Positions 58,035-64,000 of a stretch of DNA of 64,000 bases are shown piece by piece. A program made the position numbers and the translations under genes. A model generated the notes under the pieces. That model saw nothing but the letters and a program-made list of their open reading frames with translations, searched no databases and was not told where the DNA came from. Location of the stretch: the NCBI GenBank assembly GCA_004298015.1, contig SCSE01000047.1, forward strand, positions 1 to 64,000, given 5' to 3'. Numbering within the stretch: the stretch's first letter is position 1; each line of letters opens with the position of its first letter. Source of the stretch: Rhodanobacter sp. (GTDB lineage: Bacteria; Pseudomonadota; Gammaproteobacteria; Xanthomonadales; Rhodanobacteraceae).

Positions 58035-61000
58035 CAGCTGGCTCCATGGGAAAGCGGCACGTCAATCACGCAAGTGACGCCATGGGGCAGAAAGGCGAGC
58101 GTCACCTGGCCATCCAGTTCATACGGCAGACCGTCCTTGATCAGACGCGTGCCGAAGCCGTGGTGTTCGGGCGGCACCACGACGGGGCCGCCGGATTCCG
58201 CCCACTGCAGATGCAGCTGGCGGCCCCGCCGAGTCTTTCGCGTGGTCCATCCGACGCTGACCTGACCACCCGGTACCGACAGTGCGCCGTATTTGGCGGC
58301 GTTGGTGGCCAGCTCATGGATCGCCATGCTCAACGCGAGTGCGTGCTTGGGCAGCAGGGTGAGATTGTCGCCGTGCAGTTGCACGCGCAGTTCGTCGCCA
58401 TCGCAGTAGGGTGCCAGTTCGTTGTTGATGATGTCGGTCAGCGGGGCGCCATTCCAAGACTCGCGGGCAAGCAGGTTATGGGTATTCGACAGCGCCAGCA
58501 GCCGGGCCAGGAAGCTCTCGTTGAAGCTTTCCAGATCGGGTGCATTCGCGGCGGTCTGCTGGGCCACGGCCTGCACCGTGGCCAGGGTGTTCTTCACCCG
58601 ATGGTTGAGTTCGGCCAGCATGATTTCCGCGTGTCGCGCGGCGCCATGGCGTTCGGTGATGTCGCGCGCGATCAGGCGGCCGGCGACGGCCTGGCCGTCG
58701 GGGTCGCACACCGGCGAGTAGGACATCTCCAGCGGCACCGCGCTGCCGTCCGGGCGCGTCCAGCGCATCTCGAAATCTTCGGGTTGCGGTTGCCGCGCCT
58801 GGCCGCTGAAGAAGGCCCTCGCCTCGGCGGATGCCTTCGCGGGCAGCAGCATCTCCAGTGGTTGGCCGAGAACCTGGCGGGCCTTCAGTCCGAAGAGGCG
58901 TTCGGCACTGGTATTCCAACTGCTGATGCGGTCGTCCAGCGAAAAGCCGAAAATCGCGTCACGCGAGGAATTGACGATCGCTGCCAGGCGCGCGTGCTCG
59001 TTGCTCAGACGCTGGCCCTCGGTGATGTCGACAAAGGTCAGCACCACGCCGTCGACGACGTTGTCGATGGTCAGGTAGGGGCGCATGCGCAGCAGGAAGG
59101 TCGGCGCGTTGTCGATGCCGACCAGGGTGCGCTCGGTGACGGTCAGTTCGCGCAATACGCGTGCCACATCGTCCGTCAGTTCCGGGTAGGCGATCAGCGG
59201 CGAGATCTCGGTGATCGGGCGCCCCTTGTCGCCGTCGCGCAGGTGAAACAACCGGGTCATCACCGGCGTGTAGCCGCGGATGGCCAGATGGCGATCGAGG
59301 AACAAGGTGGCGATGTGGGTGCTGTCGAGCAGGTTGCGGATGTCGCTGTTGACCCGGTTCAGGGTGTCATTCTTGCTGCTGAGCTCCGCGTTGACGGTTT
59401 GCAGCTCTTCGTTGATCGACTGCATTTCCTCGGACGAGGTTTCCAGTTCCTCATTGGCGGACTGCAACTCTTCATTGACCGACTGGTATTCCTCGTTGGC
59501 CGACTTCAGCTCCTCGCTGGCGACCTCATGCAGCTCGATCGCCTCGTGCAACTGCACGCGGGTAACGCGCAGTTCGTCCTCCAGCGCGCGCAGGTTGGTG
59601 GTGTCGGCCGTGGCCTCGTCGCTGGTGGACGTTCCGCCGGGGCGAGGTGCGTAGTCGATTTCATGGAACGCCACCATGCACATGTCACGCTTGTCGTCGT
59701 CCGTGGCCAGCAGTTCCACGATCAGGCGCAGTGGCCGTTGATGGCCGTTCAGCACGGTGCTCAGTCCCTCCCGAAGCACCCGCTGGCCGCTGGCAAATGC
59801 CTGCAGTACGGCAGCACGCACCACGCCGCGCAACGGCCTGTCGAGCAGCTGGAACAGGTTGAGGCTGGCGCTGCCGGACGACGGCCCCAGGTAGCGTCCG
59901 GTGTCACCGCCAAAGTGCACTACATCGTGCTTGACATTGATCACCACATAGACTGGTGACCAGGGGGCCAGCGCCTGGCGCGCCTGCTGTTCGATCTCGT
60001 TCTCGATGCGCCGTGGCGCGACCGGTGCTGCGGGTTCGATGGGATTGATCGGTCTGATCCTTGAGCTGGGGAAGTTTCGTGGCTTGGTGCGCACATCTTC
60101 ACGGCGAACGTAGAGCCGCTGCTTCTTGTCCAGCTCGGTGAACAGGCGCGCGCTCCTCGCCAACCGTTCCGAGCTGCCCAGCAACAGGAATCCATGCGGC
60201 CGAAGTGCATAGTGGAACGCCTGCACCAACTGCTCCTGCAGATCGTTGTTCAGGTAGATCAGCAGGTTGCGGCAGGACACCAGATCCATCCGCGAAAACG
60301 GTGGATCCTTGATCACGCTGTGCGGCGAGAAGATGCACATCTCGCGGATCTGCTTGATCACGACGTAGCCGTCGCCATCCTTGCTGAACCAGCGCGCCTG
60401 CCGTTCCGCCGAGATGCCGATCAGCGGCGACGGATAGCGCCCGGCGCGTGCCGCACCGATCGCCATGTCGTCGATGTCGGTGGCGAAGATCTTCACCTTC
60501 GGGCCGCGTTGTGCGTCCATCGCTTCGCGCAGCGCGATGGCAATCGAATACGCCTCCTCGCCAGTGGCACAACCGGGTACCCATACGCGCAACACGTCGG
60601 CACTGGTCTTGTCTTCCAGCATCGTCGGGATCGCGATGGTGTGCAGCGCCTCGAAGGCGGCCGCATCGCGAAAGAACTCGGTGACTCCGATCAGGAACTC
60701 GCGGAACAGCAACTCGTGCTCATGGGAGTTCTGGCGCAGATAGCCGATATACGCCGACAGGGTTCCGGCCTGGACCACCAGCATGCGACGCTGGATGCGT
60801 CGCAGCAGGGTCTTGTCCTTGTACTGGCCGAAATCGTGGCCGACCTCGGCATGCAGCAGTTCGCAGACGGTCTTCAACTGTGCCGCGCTCCCCGCCTCGT
60901 TCTCCACCGCGGCATGCTTGCTGCTCGGGCGACGTCCTGTCCGCATCTGTTTCTGATAGGCAAGCAGCCGCTTGGGCATCTCGGCTGCCGGCAACACCGC

Positions 61001-61597
61001 ATCGACCAGACCGGTGGCTGCCGCGCTCGCCGGCATCCCGGTCATCGCCTCGTGGTCGAATCCCGACTGCGCCAGCGCCAGGCCACCATGCTCCTTGATC
61101 ACCCGCAAGCCCTGGGCGCCATCGCTGCCGCTGCCGGCCAGCACGATGCACACGGCCCGATCGCCCTGGTCCCCGGCCAATGCCGTGAAGAACGTATCGA
61201 TCGGCCGGCGATGCTCCCGCGGCGGTGCCGGCCTGGAGACCTGCAATACGCCGTTGGCGATGGTCAGCGTGGCATTCGGTGGAATCACATAAATATGGCG
61301 CGCCTGGACCTTGGTGCCGTCGGTGGCCTCGAGCACCGGCATGCGGGTGCTGCGTCCGATCAGTTCGACCAGCAGGCTGCGATGATCCGGTGCCAGGTGC
61401 TGTACCAGCACGAACGCCAGCTCGCCCTCGGCCGGCATGTTCGAAAAGAACTCCTTGAACGCCTCCAGCCCGCCAGCGGATGCGCCGATGGCGACAATCA
61501 TCACCTGCCCTGGTGGTGTCTTGAGGATTTTCGCCGTGCTGCTGCCGGCATTGGTGGTCGGTGCGGAGGATTTCGCGGGTTTTGACGGCGAGGGCAT
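58034..61597 (-). CDS. CheB-CheR-PAS-HWE/HisKA_2-type histidine kinase
   Basis: CheB VMIVAIGASAGGLEAFKEFFSNMP; CheR LRVWVPGCATGEEAYSIAIALREAM...SCRNLLIYLNNDLQ; PAS region; kinase MLAELNHRVKNTLATVQAVAQQT. Confidence 0.95.
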   Translation of the reverse strand: MPSPSKPAKSSAPTTNAGSSTAKILKTPPGQVMIVAIGASAGGLEAFKEFFSNMPAEGELAFVLVQHLAPDHRSLLVELIGRSTRMPVLEATDGTKVQARHIYVIPPNATLTIANGVLQVSRPAPPREHRRPIDTFFTALAGDQGDRAVCIVLAGSGSDGAQGLRVIKEHGGLALAQSGFDHEAMTGMPASAAATGLVDAVLPAAEMPKRLLAYQKQMRTGRRPSSKHAAVENEAGSAAQLKTVCELLHAEVGHDFGQYKDKTLLRRIQRRMLVVQAGTLSAYIGYLRQNSHEHELLFREFLIGVTEFFRDAAAFEALHTIAIPTMLEDKTSADVLRVWVPGCATGEEAYSIAIALREAMDAQRGPKVKIFATDIDDMAIGAARAGRYPSPLIGISAERQARWFSKDGDGYVVIKQIREMCIFSPHSVIKDPPFSRMDLVSCRNLLIYLNNDLQEQLVQAFHYALRPHGFLLLGSSERLARSARLFTELDKKQRLYVRREDVRTKPRNFPSSRIRPINPIEPAAPVAPRRIENEIEQQARQALAPWSPVYVVINVKHDVVHFGGDTGRYLGPSSGSASLNLFQLLDRPLRGVVRAAVLQAFASGQRVLREGLSTVLNGHQRPLRLIVELLATDDDKRDMCMVAFHEIDYAPRPGGTSTSDEATADTTNLRALEDELRVTRVQLHEAIELHEVASEELKSANEEYQSVNEELQSANEELETSSEEMQSINEELQTVNAELSSKNDTLNRVNSDIRNLLDSTHIATLFLDRHLAIRGYTPVMTRLFHLRDGDKGRPITEISPLIAYPELTDDVARVLRELTVTERTLVGIDNAPTFLLRMRPYLTIDNVVDGVVLTFVDITEGQRLSNEHARLAAIVNSSRDAIFGFSLDDRISSWNTSAERLFGLKARQVLGQPLEMLLPAKASAEARAFFSGQARQPQPEDFEMRWTRPDGSAVPLEMSYSPVCDPDGQAVAGRLIARDITERHGAARHAEIMLAELNHRVKNTLATVQAVAQQTAANAPDLESFNESFLARLLALSNTHNLLARESWNGAPLTDIINNELAPYCDGDELRVQLHGDNLTLLPKHALALSMAIHELATNAAKYGALSVPGGQVSVGWTTRKTRRGRQLHLQWAESGGPVVVPPEHHGFGTRLIKDGLPYELDGQVTLAFLPHGVTCVIDVPLSHGAS

Positions 61598-61720
61598 GTG
61601 GCAAAGCCTGGAACGCAGGCAAAACCTGGATGAACGTGCAGCATAACCCAGCACGTTGCCTGCACAGCACCATGGGGGCCGCAGTGGACGCTGGCCCGTC
61701 GCCCGTGCCCCGCCGCCCGT

Positions 61721-62176
61721 TCAGTCGCGTGCGAAGAAGCACTTGTCGTTCTGTGCCGGGTTGCCCAGCTGGCTCAGCAGGATGGCGGTACGGACGGTGA
61801 AGTGGTTCCAGCTCGGCAACGCGGCAATCTCCAGCCAGTCGCTCCACTCTGGTGACGCCGAGCACGGCGGCCGGTTCGACGCGGCCTGCCTGCCGCTGAT
61901 GATGGCCTCCCGGACGGCGGGCATGCTGCCGAGGAAGTGGCGCAGCGTGACCTTGTCCTGCTCGGACAGGCGACTGGCAGGCGATTCGACCAGCCACTGG
62001 CAGGCCATTTCCATTTCCCACTCGTATTCGGAGGCCAGAAACCAGCTGAACGTGTCGCCTTCCGCCTTGCCGCTGGCAATGGCGCGTGCGTGCTCCTGAA
62101 ATGTCCGCAGGGTGGATGCGAACTTGTCCACAACCGGCTTCGCGCTCTCTTGGATAATCTCGGTCTTCGCCAACAT
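61721..62176 (-). CDS. Hypothetical protein
   Basis: MLAKTEIIQESAKPVVDKFASTLRTFQEHARAIASGKAEGDTFSWFLASEYEWEMEMACQWLVE; no family recognised. Confidence 0.6.
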   Translation of the reverse strand: MLAKTEIIQESAKPVVDKFASTLRTFQEHARAIASGKAEGDTFSWFLASEYEWEMEMACQWLVESPASRLSEQDKVTLRHFLGSMPAVREAIISGRQAASNRPPCSASPEWSDWLEIAALPSWNHFTVRTAILLSQLGNPAQNDKCFFARD

Positions 62177-62733
62177 GTGCCTACCCTCTTGCATGAATCG
62201 CCCGACAGCGCGGTGGAGCGGGTGGCCGGATGGTCGGCGGCACCCTTCGTGTGGTGGGCTGGATGCAAGAGGGATGCCACAGGCGGCCAAGACCCCGGCC
62301 ATCGGTCCGGGCGATCGGGTGACGGGGGCGATCGGCGCCGTTCCGCCGGGTCGCCAAGCCTTGCCGGGCGGGCCTCGATGCTGTCTCTTTCTGCGTGCGA
62401 CAACGTGCCGGGTCAGGGAGAAGGCGTCGGGAACGCGTTGTTTCAAGAGCCGCCCGCGGAGTCGCGGTCAGCACGAGGGCTGCCGCGGCGGGGCTGCGCA
62501 TGGACAGCTTGCGTCACCTTGCGCCTGTGAAAGCCTCAGCCATCTGCTACGAGCGCCCCTGAGCCTTCATCCTGGCGGCGCTCTCGCGACGGAGGTCGAA
62601 TGTTTCACCGGCTCTGATCGGCGGGGTCGCTGCCCAGCTGAATGCGGGGCCGGAAAGATTCACGCCGAACGCTGGCGCCGCAGGTATCGGTAGACAATAC
62701 GGCGCGGACAGCCGCTTCCGGTGCCGTCTCCGG

Positions 62734-62758
62734 GTGGTGATTTTTTCTCAGCCTCTCA
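62734..62758 (-). repeat. Stop-codon-associated repeat, copy 4
   Basis: Reverse complement TGAGAGGCTGAGAAAAAATCACCAC starts at the dioxygenase TGA (62756-62758). Confidence 0.72.
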
Positions 62759-63493
62759 GTTGTCGGGCGTCACTGCCTTGAAAGTGGCCACCAGGACGTC
62801 GCGGTGCGCCGGCCGGGCCGGGTCCAGTGCGGTGACTGGCGTAACGCCGTGGCAGACACGGGTGTCGACCACGAGTGCGGTATCCAGTGGTTGGGTCAGG
62901 GTAAAGCTGCCGAGCAGGGCGCCGTCGAGCGCATGGATGGTCGTCGTGCCGCTCTCGATGTTTTCCCGCTCGACCATCAGCACCAGCACGTAGTCCACGC
63001 CATCACGGTGCACGCCCTCGGGCGTCGGCTCACCGGCTTCGCCGGCGCGGGCCTCGATGCGGAACTGGTGTACCTCGATTTGCCAGTCGCGCCTGCCCGG
63101 CGCCACCCCCTCGAATACCTTGCGCGCGAAATCCAGGATATGACGCAGGCTGGCGCCATCGGCGATGCTCGGCCGAATCGGCGCAAACCAGCGTTGAATA
63201 TCGCCTTGCAGCGGATTGTTCGCCAGCGTCTGGAAATGCGGGCGCTGCGGCATCCGCCGTATGCCCTGGCCCTCGCTGGCGCTGAAGATCCCGTGGCGGC
63301 GTCGTCGCTGGCGTCCGCTGGCGGCCGCAAGATAGGTGTCGGGTGTCAGATCGTTCCAACTGGCGGCAAAGGCGCTCCAGTCGCCCAGCGACTCTTCGGA
63401 CATCTCCGCGCGCAGCGATCTGGCCGGCACGAAGGCAAAGCCGTCGCGATGAAGCCGGGTTTGCAGCGAAGGCTTGGCGGGACGGTTCGTCAT
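62756..63493 (-). CDS. 2OG-Fe dioxygenase family protein (BsmA/isoleucine-dioxygenase-like)
   Basis: YLAAASGRQRRRRHGIFSASEG...VHQFRIEARAGEAGEPTPEGVHRDGVDYVLVLMVERENIESGTTTIH: HRDG(V/H)D iron-binding motif. Confidence 0.85.
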   Translation of the reverse strand: MTNRPAKPSLQTRLHRDGFAFVPARSLRAEMSEESLGDWSAFAASWNDLTPDTYLAAASGRQRRRRHGIFSASEGQGIRRMPQRPHFQTLANNPLQGDIQRWFAPIRPSIADGASLRHILDFARKVFEGVAPGRRDWQIEVHQFRIEARAGEAGEPTPEGVHRDGVDYVLVLMVERENIESGTTTIHALDGALLGSFTLTQPLDTALVVDTRVCHGVTPVTALDPARPAHRDVLVATFKAVTPDN

Positions 63494-63564
63494 CGGGCTA
63501 CGTTAGCAGGGCCGACACCGGGCGACGATGGCTGTGGCATGGCGCGACTGGGGCCGCGGCTGGC

Positions 63565-64000
63565 TCACGCCGGGAAGGCCCGTGCCAGCCATGCCGGCAC
63601 CGGAATTCCCTTGTCGCGGAGGAAAGCCGGATTGAACAGCTTGGCCTGATAGCGACTGCCAGCGTCGCACAGCACGGTGACGATGGTGTGGCCGGGTCCG
63701 AGCGCGCGGGCGAGCCGGATCGCACCGGCAACGTTGACCCCGCTGGAGCCGCCGACGCACCAGCCTTCGTCGTGCAACAGCTGGTGTGCCAGCGGCACCG
63801 ACTCGTCATCAGGAATCGTCCAGGCCAGATCGACCGGCGCGCCTTCGAAGTTGGCGGTGATCCGGCTTGACCCGATGCCTTCGCTGATCGAGTTGCCGCT
63901 GGCCAGCAGCTCGCCGCTGTTGACGAAGTGCGCCAGTGCGGATCCCGCGGGATCGGCCAGGGCGATCTTCACCCCTGGCTTGCGCGCCTTCAGGGCCCGC
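63565..64000 (-). CDS. PLP-dependent cysteine synthase/CBS-like protein, truncated by window edge
   Basis: KIALADPAGSALAHFVNSGELLASGNSISEGIGSSRITANFEG...GWCVGGSSGVNVAGAIRLARALGPGHTIVTVLCDAGSRYQAKLFNPAFLRDKGIP. Confidence 0.88.
   Translation of the reverse strand, partial: RALKARKPGVKIALADPAGSALAHFVNSGELLASGNSISEGIGSSRITANFEGAPVDLAWTIPDDESVPLAHQLLHDEGWCVGGSSGVNVAGAIRLARALGPGHTIVTVLCDAGSRYQAKLFNPAFLRDKGIPVPAWLARAFPA

Noticed and set aside
57974-59959. 661-aa plus-strand ORF opposite the CheB-CheR kinase
   Set aside because: Shadow ORF; no recognisable domains.

Overview
This 64 kb window is high-GC gammaproteobacterial chromosome. Gene content and repeat style suggest Xanthomonadales, Rhodanobacter-like, but that is inference. 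It is densely coding, mostly housekeeping and signalling genes. Recognised loci include etfA/etfB/ETF-QO (split by a toxin-antitoxin pair and two large glycosyltransferases), an amidase, cysD-cysNC, an AlkB-like oxygenase, gcvT/gcvH, a MetJ-like repressor, TonB, a beta-lactamase-family hydrolase, LemA plus an M48 protease, a KatE-type catalase, a GMC oxidoreductase, an MFS-like transporter, mtgA, hslO, GGDEF/EAL proteins, an ECF sigma/anti-sigma/DUF4097 operon, pckG, a TetR/hydrolase/fadE locus, a hybrid-kinase/CheR/CheB/GGDEF operon, prfC, an EF-G paralogue, a CheB-CheR-PAS-kinase with its receiver, and a 2OG-Fe dioxygenase next to a PLP-dependent cysteine-synthase-like gene cut by the window edge. 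The most unusual items are: (1) a MetJ DNA-binding domain fused in frame to a ~130-aa histone-H1-like Lys/Ala-rich tail; (2) a palindromic repeat family whose edge coincides with the stop codon of four unrelated genes; (3) a ~155-bp element with terminal inverted repeats, single in gcvH-metJ and as a tandem pair between two divergent genes; (4) a single in-frame amber codon splitting what looks like one GAF-GAF-GGDEF-EAL protein; (5) REP/BIME-flanked insertion of a VapC/AbrB-type module between etfB and etfA. No CRISPR array, rRNA, tRNA, prophage or transposase gene was seen. All assignments come from reading the sequence and supplied translations; no database search was run.
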